Shown here: piece by piece, positions 17,350 through 25,582 of the stretch
Layout of the letters: each line of letters opens with the position of its first letter
Numbering within the stretch: position 1 is the first letter of the stretch
Assembly (NCBI RefSeq): GCF_000744785.1
Contig: NZ_JQMO01000003.1
Span: 5,022,001-5,086,000, forward strand
From: Kitasatospora azatica KCTC 9699
GTDB lineage: Bacteria; Actinomycetota; Actinomycetes; Streptomycetales; Streptomycetaceae
Reading direction: 5' to 3'
Length of the DNA: 64,000 nucleotides
The notes under the pieces: generated by a model
What the model was told of the DNA's origin: nothing
Seen by the model: only the letters and a program-made list of their open reading frames with translations
Database searches by the model: none
Program-made: the position numbers and the translations under genes

Positions 17350-18180
17350 GTGAAGAAGCCCCTGCTCGGCGTCATGGCAGCGACCCTGCTGGGCGCCGCG
17401 AGCGCCCTGGTCGGCGCGGCACCCGCGCAAGCCGCCACCGCCGCGGTCACCGTCAACTTCGCCGGGACGGTCGCGCTCAGCGACTGCTCCGGGTCGGTGG
17501 TCCGGATGCCCAACTCCCAGGCCACCGACCCGGCCCTGGTACTCACCAACGGCCACTGCCTGGAGACCGGGATGCCCGGCCCCGGCGAGGTGATCGTCGA
17601 CCAGCCGTCCAACCGGAGCTTCACCCTGCTCAGCGCCTCCGGCGGCCGCCTCGGCACGCTGCGGGCCGGCAAGGTCGCCTACGCCACCATGACCGACACG
17701 GATGTGACGCTGTATCAGCTCTCCACGAGCTACGCGAGCATCAAGTCGCGGTACGGCATCAGCCCGTTGACCATCTCGCCGAACCACCCGGTGGCGGGCA
17801 CCTCGATCAAGGTGGTCTCCGGCTACTGGAAGACCACCTACTCCTGCTCGATAGACGGCTTCGTCAACCAGTTGGACGAGGGCGACTGGGTCTGGAAGGA
17901 CTCGGTCCGCTACACCTCCACCTGCAACACCATCGGCGGCACCTCGGGCTCCCCGGTGATCGACACCAGCACCGGGCTGCTGGTCGCGGTCAACAACACC
18001 GGCAACGAGGACGGTGAGACCTGCACCGTGAACAACCCGTGCGAGGTCGACGCCAACGGCCATGTGACGGTCCATCAGGGGACCAACTACGCGGAGGAGA
18101 CCTACCTGCTCACGCGGTGCTTCGCGGCCGGCAACAAGCTCGACCTCACCCTCGCGGGGTGCACTCTGCCCCGGCCCTAG
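17350..18180 (+). CDS. Secreted trypsin-like serine protease
   Basis: A 276-residue exported protein. It begins MKKPLLGVMAATLLGAASAL with a hydrophobic core and an Ala-x-Ala cleavage region (about residue 30), a classical Sec signal. The chymotrypsin-fold triad is visible: His in LTNGHCLE, Asp in TDTDVTLYQL and Ser in GTSGSPV. Cysteines around the Ser region (SCSIDGF, TSTCNT) probably form disulfides. GTG start with AGAGGAG upstream. It stands alone between a divergent operon and a convergent lrp gene. Probably degrades extracellular protein for nutrition or processes secreted proteins; the natural substrate is unknown. Confidence 0.9.
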   Translation: MKKPLLGVMAATLLGAASALVGAAPAQAATAAVTVNFAGTVALSDCSGSVVRMPNSQATDPALVLTNGHCLETGMPGPGEVIVDQPSNRSFTLLSASGGRLGTLRAGKVAYATMTDTDVTLYQLSTSYASIKSRYGISPLTISPNHPVAGTSIKVVSGYWKTTYSCSIDGFVNQLDEGDWVWKDSVRYTSTCNTIGGTSGSPVIDTSTGLLVAVNNTGNEDGETCTVNNPCEVDANGHVTVHQGTNYAEETYLLTRCFAAGNKLDLTLAGCTLPRP

Positions 18181-18213
18181 GATCGGACGGCTCGCCGTCG
18201 GCGCCGGGCCGGT

Positions 18214-18681
18214 TCACGGCCGCTCGCGCTCGGTCGGGATGCCCTCGTCCGGGCGGACCAGTTTGAGCGGCAGGTGCGAGTTGACCTGGGCGATGCCTGG
18301 CAGGCCGCAGAGCACCTCGGTGTGGAAACGCTCGTAGGCGGCCAGGTCGGCCACGGCGACCCGGAGCAGGTAGTCCGGGTCGCCGAACAGCCGGTGCGCC
18401 TCCACCACCTCGGGCAGTGCGGCGACCTGGCGCTCGAACTCGGTCACCGTCGGCTTGTCCTCGCGCGCCATCACCACGGTCACGAAGGCCTGGAAGCCGA
18501 GGCCCAGCGCCGCTCCGTCCAGCAGGGCGCGGTAGCCGCGGATCACGCCGTCCTGCTCCAGCTGGCGCACCCGGCGCAGGCACGGGGAGGGGGTCAGGCC
18601 GACCCGGTCGGCCAGCTCGGCGTTGGTGAGCCGCCCGTTCTGCTGAAGCTCCCGCAGGATCCTGCGGTCAATCCGGTCCAT
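18214..18681 (-). CDS. Lrp/AsnC family transcriptional regulator
   Basis: A 155-residue protein with the family layout: an N-terminal helix-turn-helix (MDRIDRRILRELQQNGRLTN, then ADRVGLTPSPCLRRVRQLE) and a C-terminal amino-acid-binding RAM domain (GDPDYLLRVAVADL). Lrp proteins form octamers and sense amino acids. The ATG at 18681 was chosen because the family always starts at this Met-Asp; upstream codons do not fit. It is divergent from a LysE exporter gene with 86 bp between the starts, the standard arrangement in which the Lrp protein controls the exporter in response to its substrate. Confidence 0.93.
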   Translation of the reverse strand: MDRIDRRILRELQQNGRLTNAELADRVGLTPSPCLRRVRQLEQDGVIRGYRALLDGAALGLGFQAFVTVVMAREDKPTVTEFERQVAALPEVVEAHRLFGDPDYLLRVAVADLAAYERFHTEVLCGLPGIAQVNSHLPLKLVRPDEGIPTERERP

Positions 18682-18767
18682 GGCGCAATATCCTGCCACA
18701 GTGGCGGCGGCGACTGGACGAAGTAGCCATCGGCTGCCACGCCCTTTTGGTTAGCGTCAGCCGCATC

Positions 18768-19394
18768 ATGAACACCCACCTGCTGCTGCTCTTCCTGGGC
18801 GTGGACCTGCTGCTGGTCTGCACCCCGGGGCCCGACTGGCTCTACGTCGTGGCCCGCAGTCTCGGCCAGGGCCGCCGCACCGGACTCACCGCCGTGGCCG
18901 GCATCTGCGCCGGCTACGCCACCCACACCCTGCTCGCCGCCGCCGGCCTGGCCGCCGCGCTGCGCGCGATACCCGCCGCACTGCCCGCGCTGCGCTACTT
19001 CGGCGCCGCCTACCTGGTGCTGATCGCGATCAGCCTGCTGCGCTCGGCCCGCCGCGGCGTCCCCGCGCTGAGTGCCCGCACGGCCGCCCAGCCCACCGGC
19101 GCGGTGTTGCGCCAGAGCGTGCTCACCGCGCTGCTCAACCCCAAGGGCATGCTGCTCTACCTGTCGCTGATCCCGCAGTTCATCACCCCGCAGGCGACGC
19201 TGCCGATCGGCCTGCAGGTGGCCGTGCTCGGCGCGCTCAACGTGCTGGCCTGCGGCGGGATCTACGGTGTGGTGGCGCTGGTGGCCGGCCGGGCCGGCGG
19301 CTCGCTGGGGCGCAGCGAGCACGGCGCCCGCCGGGTCTCCACCGCCTCGGCGGTGCTGCTGCTGGCGGTGGCCGCCGTCACCGCGAGTGCCTGA
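18768..19394 (+). CDS. LysE/RhtB family amino-acid exporter
   Basis: A 208-residue membrane protein with about six hydrophobic segments. The N-terminus (LLFLGVDLLLVCTPGPDWLY) carries the LysE/RhtB signature CTPGPDW, and LLNPKGMLLYLSLIPQF is the second conserved motif. The family exports amino acids such as lysine, threonine or homoserine lactone derivatives. ATG at 18768; an in-frame TTG at 18747 is possible but less likely. Divergent from the lrp-like regulator at 18214-18681, which probably controls it. The exported amino acid cannot be told from sequence. Confidence 0.92.
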   Translation: MNTHLLLLFLGVDLLLVCTPGPDWLYVVARSLGQGRRTGLTAVAGICAGYATHTLLAAAGLAAALRAIPAALPALRYFGAAYLVLIAISLLRSARRGVPALSARTAAQPTGAVLRQSVLTALLNPKGMLLYLSLIPQFITPQATLPIGLQVAVLGALNVLACGGIYGVVALVAGRAGGSLGRSEHGARRVSTASAVLLLAVAAVTASA

Positions 19395-19412
19395 ATGGCA
19401 GTGAGTGCGTGG

Positions 19413-19484
19413 CGACAGCTGGGTGCTTGATGACAGCTGGGTGCCTGATGACAGCTGAGGGCCTGATGACAGCTGAGCGATGGG
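19413..19484. repeat. 18-bp tandem repeat (four copies) before the 19529 gene
   Basis: Units GACAGCTGGGTGCTTGAT, GACAGCTGGGTGCCTGAT, GACAGCTGAGGGCCTGAT and GACAGCTGAGCGATGGGT follow each other exactly; a weaker fifth unit lies at about 19395-19412. The repeat fills the gap between the exporter stop and the next start. CAGCTG is itself a palindrome, so it could be a binding array. Confidence 0.85.
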
Positions 19485-19528
19485 TGGCACACTGAGCTGA
19501 CGCACCGTCGGGCGAAGGGGGACCGCAC

Positions 19529-21181
19529 GTGGACATCAGCAGCTACCGGATGGTCGTCACCAGCGGCTACGACTACGTCACCACCGGGTCCATCGCCGAC
19601 GAGCAACTGCGCGCCTGGCTGCGGGAGATCAAGCAGTACGACGCCGAAGCCCTGGAGAGCGGCCGCAGTTCACCGGCCCCGGGCGTCCAGCTGGACACCG
19701 ACTCCGAGACCAACCTGCATGGCGCGTACACCCGTTGGCGGATGCGGGAGGTGAGCCCGGACGGGCTCTGGCAGACCACCCTGCTGGTCCGCTCCCGACC
19801 CGAGGGCGCCACCCCCTGGGTGTGGCTGGAGGTCGAGCAACTGCCCGCCGACCCGGCCGTCCGGCCCGCGCGGGCCAACACCCCGCGCCTGGCCGCCCCG
19901 TTGCTCGGCGCGCTGGCGGCCCGGGACTCACTGGCCGCCGTCACCCCCGGGCCGACCACGATCGGGCCCGCCGAGGTCGGCCGGGTGGTCCAGGAACTGC
20001 GCGACCCGCTGCGGCGGCTGCCGATCGTGATCGTCGCCACCCCGTCCGACGCCGAGCCCAAGGAGTGGCTGGCCGGCACCGCCGAACCGCTGCTGCGCTT
20101 CCTGACCGGACTGGCCGTCCCCTACCTGCTGGACGCCGAGGCGGAGCGGTCCTTCAGCCGGGCGCTGCCGCACCACCGGGTGCCGGACGGCGGCGTGCGC
20201 ACCTACCTGCCCGGGGTCGAGCCCGGGCGGCGCGCCGACGGCTACCGGCACCCCGCGATGCACCGCCGCACCCACACCGAGGACCAGGCCGGCGCCGCCC
20301 ACCTGCTGGCCCGACTGCCCCGGCGGCTGGCGGTCCGTTCCCCGCTGCCCGCCGAACTGGTCGCCACACCCGCACTGCGCACCCGTCCGGCCGCCGCCGT
20401 CAGCGCCTCCGAGCTCGACCGGCTGCGCGCCGACAACGCCCTGCTCACCGGCCTGCTGGACGAGGCCGCGCACGAGGAGAGTTCGCGGCTCAAGGAGATC
20501 AGCGATCTGCGGCTCGAACTGCGCGACCGGGAGGACACCGGCTTCGAGCTGGCCGTGGAACTGGAGGAGCGGGCCGAGGAACTGCGCCGCACCGCGAGCC
20601 GGCTGCGCGAGCTGCAGCGGTACCTGGTGGGGATCGGTGCGGCGGCGGCCGCGTTCGGCGAGGCGGTGGAACCGGTCGAGCCGGCCGGGCCGACCGGCTT
20701 CGAGGCGCTGCTGGAGCGCTTCGGTGAGCTGTCCGAGCTGCGCTTCACCGGGAACCACCGGGTCACGGCGGAGTTGGACGCGCAGGCGCTCGGCTCCGAC
20801 TGGGCGGCGACCGCCTGGGACGCGCTGCTCGCGTTGCAGGACTACGCGGCGGCCCGGCGCGAGGGTGCGCCGTTGCGGGACTTCCTGCACTGGTGCCGGG
20901 AGACCCCGCCCGGCGGGCACGGCTTCCCGCCGGGCAAGGTGGTACGGGACGAGTCGCCGCAGACGGCCGGCCGGCGGGCCTGGCGGCTGCAGCGGACCTT
21001 CCCGGTGCCGGTGGAGGTCGACCCGGCGGGCGAGCTCTTCATGGGCGCCCACCTGCGGATCGGCGCGGGCAACAGCAAGGCGCCGCGCATGCACTTCCAC
21101 GACGATGCGGGCCGGGGCGGCCTGGTGTACGTGGGCTACCTCGGCCCGCACCTCAACAACACGCTGAGCGGGAGCATCTGA
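19529..21181 (+). CDS. Coiled-coil protein of unknown function
   Basis: A 550-residue protein I do not recognise as a named family. The N-terminal ~270 residues look globular (RMVVTSGYDYVTTGSIADEQ; later RRLPIVIVATPSDAEP). About 292-370 is strongly helical and charged with heptad leucines (SELDRLRADNALLTGLLDE onward), a probable coiled coil. The C-terminal ~150 residues contain RAWRLQRTFPVPVEVDPAGE and end with RMHFHDDAGRGGLVYVGYLG, a compact conserved-looking end. No signal peptide or membrane segment. GTG start with GAAGGGGG upstream, behind four 18-bp tandem repeats. It is monocistronic. The fold suggests a scaffold or sensor; function is unknown. Confidence 0.7.
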   Translation: MDISSYRMVVTSGYDYVTTGSIADEQLRAWLREIKQYDAEALESGRSSPAPGVQLDTDSETNLHGAYTRWRMREVSPDGLWQTTLLVRSRPEGATPWVWLEVEQLPADPAVRPARANTPRLAAPLLGALAARDSLAAVTPGPTTIGPAEVGRVVQELRDPLRRLPIVIVATPSDAEPKEWLAGTAEPLLRFLTGLAVPYLLDAEAERSFSRALPHHRVPDGGVRTYLPGVEPGRRADGYRHPAMHRRTHTEDQAGAAHLLARLPRRLAVRSPLPAELVATPALRTRPAAAVSASELDRLRADNALLTGLLDEAAHEESSRLKEISDLRLELRDREDTGFELAVELEERAEELRRTASRLRELQRYLVGIGAAAAAFGEAVEPVEPAGPTGFEALLERFGELSELRFTGNHRVTAELDAQALGSDWAATAWDALLALQDYAAARREGAPLRDFLHWCRETPPGGHGFPPGKVVRDESPQTAGRRAWRLQRTFPVPVEVDPAGELFMGAHLRIGAGNSKAPRMHFHDDAGRGGLVYVGYLGPHLNNTLSGSI

Positions 21182-21295
21182 GGATCGGGCGCAGCTGCAG
21201 CGGGCGGTCCTGTGCGGGCGGTCCTGTGCGGGTGGTCGTGAGCGAGCGGTCGTGAGCGAGCGGTCCTGAGCAAGCGCTCAGTCAGCCTTCGCCGG

Positions 21296-21910
21296 TCACG
21301 CCTCGGCGCCGAGCATCCGCAGCACCAGCTCGCCGTAGCGCACGCCGAGCTGCTCGGGGGACTCGCTGCTGCGCTCGTTGTACCAGCGGGCCACGTCGAT
21401 GCCCAGGCCGGTGACGGCGCGGGCGGCGGTCCGGGTGTCGGTGGTGGCGAAGACGCCGGCCCGGATGCCGTCCTCGATCACCTGCTTGACCGTGTCCTCG
21501 ATCTTGCGGCGCAGCTCGGCCACCACCGCGAAGTCCTCCTCGGGGAGGGCCCGCAGCTCGTAGTTGACGATCCGGCCGACCGTGTTGCCGCGCGCGTGCC
21601 AGGCGGTGAACTCCTCGACCACGCGGCGCATCTGCTCCACCGGGTGATCGCTGCTCGCCACCGCCCGCTCGACCAGCGCGAGGGTGGCGGTGTGCCCGCC
21701 ACGGCTGATCTCGGCCAGCAGCGCGGCCTTGGACGGGTAGTGGATGTAGAGCGCAGCCGGGCTCATCCCGGCGCCGGTGGCGATGTCCCGGGTGGTGGTG
21801 GCGTGGAAGCCACGGGCGGCGAAGGAGTCGACGGCGGCGACCAGCAGTCGCTGCGCCGCCTCGGGGCGCTCACCGGGCCACTGCTCGGCGAGGTGCTGCG
21901 CGGTAGTCAT
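21296..21910 (-). CDS. TetR family repressor of the acyl-CoA regulon
   Basis: A 204-residue TetR regulator. The N-terminal helix-turn-helix is clear (GFHATTTRDIATGAGMSPAA, then LYIHYPSKAALL), and the C-terminal ligand domain includes RTAARAVTGLGIDVARWYNE. It belongs with TetR proteins that control fatty-acyl or sterol catabolism and respond to acyl-CoAs. ATG at 21910 chosen because AAGGA lies 8-9 bp upstream; an ATG at 21919 has worse spacing. It is divergent from the SDR operon; the 16-bp palindrome at 21975-21990 sits between them and recurs at 28991-29006 before the acyl-CoA dehydrogenase operon, so it very probably represses both and itself. Confidence 0.92.
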   Translation of the reverse strand: MTTAQHLAEQWPGERPEAAQRLLVAAVDSFAARGFHATTTRDIATGAGMSPAALYIHYPSKAALLAEISRGGHTATLALVERAVASSDHPVEQMRRVVEEFTAWHARGNTVGRIVNYELRALPEEDFAVVAELRRKIEDTVKQVIEDGIRAGVFATTDTRTAARAVTGLGIDVARWYNERSSESPEQLGVRYGELVLRMLGAEA

Positions 21911-21974
21911 GGTCGACATCCTTGCACGAGTGGGGCGGTGGTCGGTGTTGACAGTGTGCTCTGTGGACAACATG

Positions 21975-21990
21975 CTAAGCAAGCGCTTAG
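21975..21990. promoter_or_regulatory. TetR operator copy 1
   Basis: CTAAGCAAGCGCTTAG, an imperfect palindrome in the gap between the divergent tetR (start 21910) and SDR (start 22025) genes. Its exact reverse complement lies at 28991-29006 before the second acyl-CoA operon, which supports a shared regulator. Confidence 0.75.
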
Positions 21991-22024
21991 TTACCCGTGA
22001 GTTCATGCACTTGTGAGGACGATC

Positions 22025-22780
22025 ATGACGCTGACGTTCAAGGGACAGGTGGCGCTCGTCACCGGTGCCAGCCGGGGGATCGGGCTGGGCATCGCCCGGG
22101 AACTGGTCGACCGCGGTGCCAAGGTCTGCATCACCGCCCGCAACCCCGAACCGCTCGCCGAGGCGGTGCGCGACCTGGGCGGCGAGGACCACGCGATCGC
22201 CGTCGCGGGCAAGGCCGACGACCCCGAGCACCAGCGGGCCGCCGTCGAGCGGACCGTCGAGGCCTTCGGCCGGCTCGACCTGCTGGTCAACAACACCGGG
22301 ATCAACCCGGTCTTCGGCCCGGTGCTGGACACTGATCCGGCCGCCGCCGCCAAGATCCTGGCCGTCAACGTGCTCGGCCCGCTCGCCTGGACCAGGCTGG
22401 CCTGCGAGGCCTGGATGCGCGAGCACGGCGGCGCGATCGTCAACGTCTCCTCGATCGCCGGCCTGCGCACCTCGCCCGGCATCGGCATGTACGGGGTCAG
22501 CAAGGCCGCCCTCTCCCGGCTCACCATGGAGCTGGCCGGTGAACTCGGCCCGAACATCCGGGTCAACGCGGTGGCCCCCGCCGTGGTCAAGACCCGTTTC
22601 GCGGAAGCCCTCTACGTCGGTCGCGAGGAGGAGGCCGCCGCGCCCTACCCGCTCAAGCGGCTCGGCGTGCCGGAGGACGTCGCGGGTGCGGTGGCCTTTC
22701 TGCTCTCCGACGCGGCGGCCTGGATCACCGGCCAGACCCTGGTGGTGGACGGCGGCGTCACCCTGGGCGGCGGACTGTGA
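22025..22780 (+). CDS. SDR family oxidoreductase (FabG-like)
   Basis: A 251-residue short-chain dehydrogenase/reductase of classical type: the NAD(P) site TGASRGIG near the N-terminus, NNTG (a variant of NNAG), and the catalytic YxxxK in GMYGVSKAAL with Ser in NVSSIAG. The C-terminal AVAFLLSDAAAWITGQTLVV with DGG is the usual FabG-like end. It probably reduces or oxidises a 3-keto/3-hydroxyacyl thioester. ATG 22025 has GAGGA upstream; an in-frame GTG lies 12 bp earlier. First gene of a three-gene operon behind the TetR operator, overlapping the next gene by 4 bp (GTGA). Confidence 0.9.
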   Translation: MTLTFKGQVALVTGASRGIGLGIARELVDRGAKVCITARNPEPLAEAVRDLGGEDHAIAVAGKADDPEHQRAAVERTVEAFGRLDLLVNNTGINPVFGPVLDTDPAAAAKILAVNVLGPLAWTRLACEAWMREHGGAIVNVSSIAGLRTSPGIGMYGVSKAALSRLTMELAGELGPNIRVNAVAPAVVKTRFAEALYVGREEEAAAPYPLKRLGVPEDVAGAVAFLLSDAAAWITGQTLVVDGGVTLGGGL

Positions 22781-23547
22781 CCGGCCCGCGGGTCGTGGTC
22801 ACCGGAGCCGGGCGCGGCATCGGCGCGGCACTGGCCGCCGCGTTCATTGCTGACGGTGCGTCAGTGGTGGTCAACGACCTGGACACGCAGGCCGCCCGGG
22901 AGACCGCGGCCCGGCTCGGCGCGGTCGCCGTGCCCGGTGACGCCGCGAGCCGCGAGGGCGTGGCGGCGCTGATCGAGGCCGCGCGGGCGGAGTTGGGCGG
23001 CATCGACGTCTTCTGCGCCAACGCCGGGGTGGCGCCCGGCGGTGGCGCGGACGCCCCCGAGGCGCTCTGGGCTGCGGCCTGGGAGGTCAATGTGATGGCT
23101 CATGTCCGGGCCGCCGAACTCCTGTTGCCCGAGTGGCTGGAGCGGGGCGAGGGGCGGTTCATCGCCACCGTCTCGGCGGCCGGGCTGCTCACCATGCTCG
23201 GCTCGGCGCCGTACTCGGTCAGCAAGCACGCCGCGCTGGCCTTCGCCGAGTGGCTCTCCGCCACCTACCGGCACCGCGGCATCCGGGTGCACGCGCTCTG
23301 CCCGCAGGGCGTGCGGACCCAGATCCTGGAGGAGTCCGGCGAGCTCGGCAAGGCGCTGATGGCGGCCACCGCGCTGGAGCCGGAGCAGGTCGCGGCCGAC
23401 GTGCTGCAGGCCATCGCCGAGGAGCGCTTCATGATCTTGCCGCACCCCGAGGTGGCCCGCTTCTACGCGGCCCGGGCCGGCGATCCGGACCACTGGCTGG
23501 ACGCTATGAACCACCTGCAGCGCAAGTTCGTCGAGGAGCAGTCATGA
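22777..23547 (+). CDS. SDR family oxidoreductase
   Basis: A 256-residue short-chain dehydrogenase. The cofactor motif TGAGRGIG opens the protein, CANAGV is the structural NAG motif, and PYSVSKHAALAFAEWL holds the catalytic Tyr and Lys. The C-terminus (MILPHPEVARFYAARAGDPD) matches SDRs found in acyl-CoA and steroid degradation clusters. GTG start within the preceding stop; the ATG of the next gene overlaps its own stop. With its neighbours it probably handles a hydroxyacyl-CoA or ketone intermediate. The exact substrate is not readable. Confidence 0.9.
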   Translation: MTGPRVVVTGAGRGIGAALAAAFIADGASVVVNDLDTQAARETAARLGAVAVPGDAASREGVAALIEAARAELGGIDVFCANAGVAPGGGADAPEALWAAAWEVNVMAHVRAAELLLPEWLERGEGRFIATVSAAGLLTMLGSAPYSVSKHAALAFAEWLSATYRHRGIRVHALCPQGVRTQILEESGELGKALMAATALEPEQVAADVLQAIAEERFMILPHPEVARFYAARAGDPDHWLDAMNHLQRKFVEEQS

Positions 23548-24500
23548 AGGCTTGGCAGGTCACCGAGTTGGGGCTGCCGCGCGAGGTGATGCGGCTGGTC
23601 GAGGACGCGCCGCAGCCCGAACCGGGCGAGCACCAGGTACTGGTGAGGGTCCGGGCGGCCGCGGTGAACTTCCCGGACGCCCTGATGTGCCTCGGCCTCT
23701 ACCAGGTCAAGCCGCCGCTGCCGTACACCCCCGGTGTCGAACTCTGCGGCGAACTCCCCGGTGGGGAGCGGGTGATCGGCAATCCGGTGGGCACCAGCGG
23801 GGCCTTCGCCGAGTTCGCGCTGATGGACTCGCGCGCACTCTTCCCGGCCCCGGACGCACTGGACGACGCCGAGGCCGCCGCCCTGCACATCGGCTACCAG
23901 ACCGCCTGGTTCGCGCTGCACCGCCGGGCCGCGCTGCGGGCCGGCGAGACGCTGCTGGTGCACGCGGCCGCCGGCGGCGTGGGCAGCGCGGCCGTGCAAC
24001 TGGGCAAGGCCGCCGGTGCGACCGTGATCGGGGTCGTCGGCGGCGCCGAGAAGGCAGCCGTGGCCCGCGAGTTGGGCTGCGACCTGGTGATCGACCGGCA
24101 GGCCGGGGACTTCGTCGCCGCAGTCCGCGAGGCGACCGGTGGACGCGGCGTCGACGTGGTCTTCGACCCGGTCGGTGGCGAGGCCTACACCGGCTCCACC
24201 AAGTGCATCGCCTTCGAGGGCCGGATCGTGGTGATCGGCTTCGCCAGCGGCACCATCCCCGCCCCGTCGCTGGGCCACGCCCTGGTGAAGAACTACTCCG
24301 TGTTGGGTCTGCACTGGGGCCTCTACAACACCAAGGACCCGGCTGCCGTGCGCGCCTGCCACGAGGAACTGACCAAGCTCGCCGAGGCCGGGGTCGTCCG
24401 CCCGCTGGTGAGTGAGCGCTTGCTTTTCGAACAGGCCGCGGACGGCGTCCAGCGAGTCGCGGAGGGGAAGACCACAGGGCGAGTGGTGATCCTGCCGTAG
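23544..24500 (+). CDS. Zinc-free NADPH:quinone oxidoreductase (MDR family)
   Basis: A 318-residue medium-chain dehydrogenase. The catalytic-domain signature is present (VRAAAVNFPDALMCLGLYQ), then the Rossmann motif HAAAGGVGSAAVQLGKAAGA. The zinc-ligand Cys/His set of alcohol dehydrogenases is absent, so this is the QOR/NADPH:quinone reductase branch, which includes enoyl-thioester and quinone reductases. Starts in a 4-bp overlap and ends the SDR-SDR-QOR operon. A strong bidirectional terminator follows. Within it, at 24415-24424, lies one copy of the window-wide AGCGCTTGCT motif, coding for part of SERLLF with rare TTG and CTT codons. Confidence 0.9.
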   Translation: MKAWQVTELGLPREVMRLVEDAPQPEPGEHQVLVRVRAAAVNFPDALMCLGLYQVKPPLPYTPGVELCGELPGGERVIGNPVGTSGAFAEFALMDSRALFPAPDALDDAEAAALHIGYQTAWFALHRRAALRAGETLLVHAAAGGVGSAAVQLGKAAGATVIGVVGGAEKAAVARELGCDLVIDRQAGDFVAAVREATGGRGVDVVFDPVGGEAYTGSTKCIAFEGRIVVIGFASGTIPAPSLGHALVKNYSVLGLHWGLYNTKDPAAVRACHEELTKLAEAGVVRPLVSERLLFEQAADGVQRVAEGKTTGRVVILP

Positions 24501-24507
24501 AGCCGGC

Positions 24508-24543
24508 AAAGGGGGGTGCGAGCGTCTGCTCGCACCCCCCTTT
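24508..24543. terminator. Bidirectional terminator between convergent operons
   Basis: A perfect 16-bp stem: AAAGGGGGGTGCGAGC (24508-24523), loop GTCT, then its reverse complement (24528-24543). A run of A on one side and T on the other makes it intrinsic in both directions, fitting the convergent stops at 24500 and 24551. Confidence 0.92.
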
Positions 24544-24550
24544 GCGCTGC

Positions 24551-25582
24551 TCAGGCCGGCAGGTCCGCCAGCTCCGCGAGCCGGGCCCGGTGGTGGCCCG
24601 GGGTGCCCAGGGCCAGCTGGTCGGCCTTGGCGCGCTTGAGGTAGAGGTGCGCCGGGTGTTCCCAGGTCATGCCGATGCCGCCGTGCAGTTGGATGCACTC
24701 CTCGGCGGCCCTCACCGCGACCGTGCCGCAGTGCGAGGCGGCCACCGCCACGGTGACGGCCGCGTCCGGGGCGTCGGTGGCCAGGGCGTCCGCCGCCGCT
24801 CGGGCCGCCGCCCGGGCGCCGACCACGTCGAGCCAGAGGTCGGCGAGGCGGTGCTTGAGCGCCTGGAAGGAGCCGACCGGTCGGTTGAACTGGCGCCGCT
24901 CGCGCAGGTAGTCGACGGTCATGGTCAGGCAGTGCTCGGCGAGCCCGAGCTGCTCGGAGGCCAGCAGGCCGGCTCCGGTCAGCAGGGCGCGGTCCAGGAC
25001 CGCCGGGTCCTCGGTCACCAACCGCGCGGGCGCGCCGTCCAGGACGACGTCCGCCAGCGGGCGGGTCAGGTCCAGCGAGGTGCGCGCGGTGACGGTGAAA
25101 CCGCCCTCCACCAGGTAGAGCGCGCCGCCCTCGGTGGGCACCACCAGCCAGTCGGCCGACAGGGCGTCGGCCACTGAGGTGACCCGTCCGGTCAGGGTGC
25201 CCCCGGCGGCCCGCACAGTGGGAGCGCCGAGCGAGAACGGCACCGCGAGGGTGGCCGTCCGCTCGCCGTTCGCCAGCGCGTCCAGCGCCGGGTCACCGGC
25301 CAGCGCGGTGCTCGCCAGCACGGCGCTGCCCAGGAACGGCACCGGAGCGACGGAGCGGCCCAACTCCTCCATCACCACGGCCACTTCGCGCAGCGAACCG
25401 CCGACTTCGGGCAGCTGCAGGCCGGTCACGCCGAGCGCGGTCAACTCCCGCCAGAGCGTGGGGTCGTAGCCCTCCTGGCGAGAGACCCGGGCGAGCACGG
25501 CGTCGATCGGGCTGTGGTCGCCGAGCAGGTCACGCAGGCTGGCCCGCAGCTCCTCCTCGATCTCCGAGTACAGCAGGTTCAC
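24551..25582 (-). CDS. Acyl-CoA dehydrogenase, small subunit type
   Basis: A 343-residue acyl-CoA dehydrogenase family protein, shorter than usual. It keeps the FAD-domain end QLHGGIGMTWEHPAHLYLKR and RQFNRPVGSFQALKHRLADL but lacks the (Y/I)EGxTSEI segment that supplies the catalytic Glu. This matches the beta-type partner in actinobacterial heterotetrameric dehydrogenases (FadE26/27 and FadE28/29 type), where one subunit provides the base. GTG at 25582 chosen because AAGGAG lies 8 bp upstream; the frame is open further. It overlaps the 403-residue dehydrogenase gene by 4 bp, its likely partner. Last gene of the TetR-controlled minus operon. Confidence 0.88.
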   Translation of the reverse strand: MNLLYSEIEEELRASLRDLLGDHSPIDAVLARVSRQEGYDPTLWRELTALGVTGLQLPEVGGSLREVAVVMEELGRSVAPVPFLGSAVLASTALAGDPALDALANGERTATLAVPFSLGAPTVRAAGGTLTGRVTSVADALSADWLVVPTEGGALYLVEGGFTVTARTSLDLTRPLADVVLDGAPARLVTEDPAVLDRALLTGAGLLASEQLGLAEHCLTMTVDYLRERRQFNRPVGSFQALKHRLADLWLDVVGARAAARAAADALATDAPDAAVTVAVAASHCGTVAVRAAEECIQLHGGIGMTWEHPAHLYLKRAKADQLALGTPGHHRARLAELADLPA

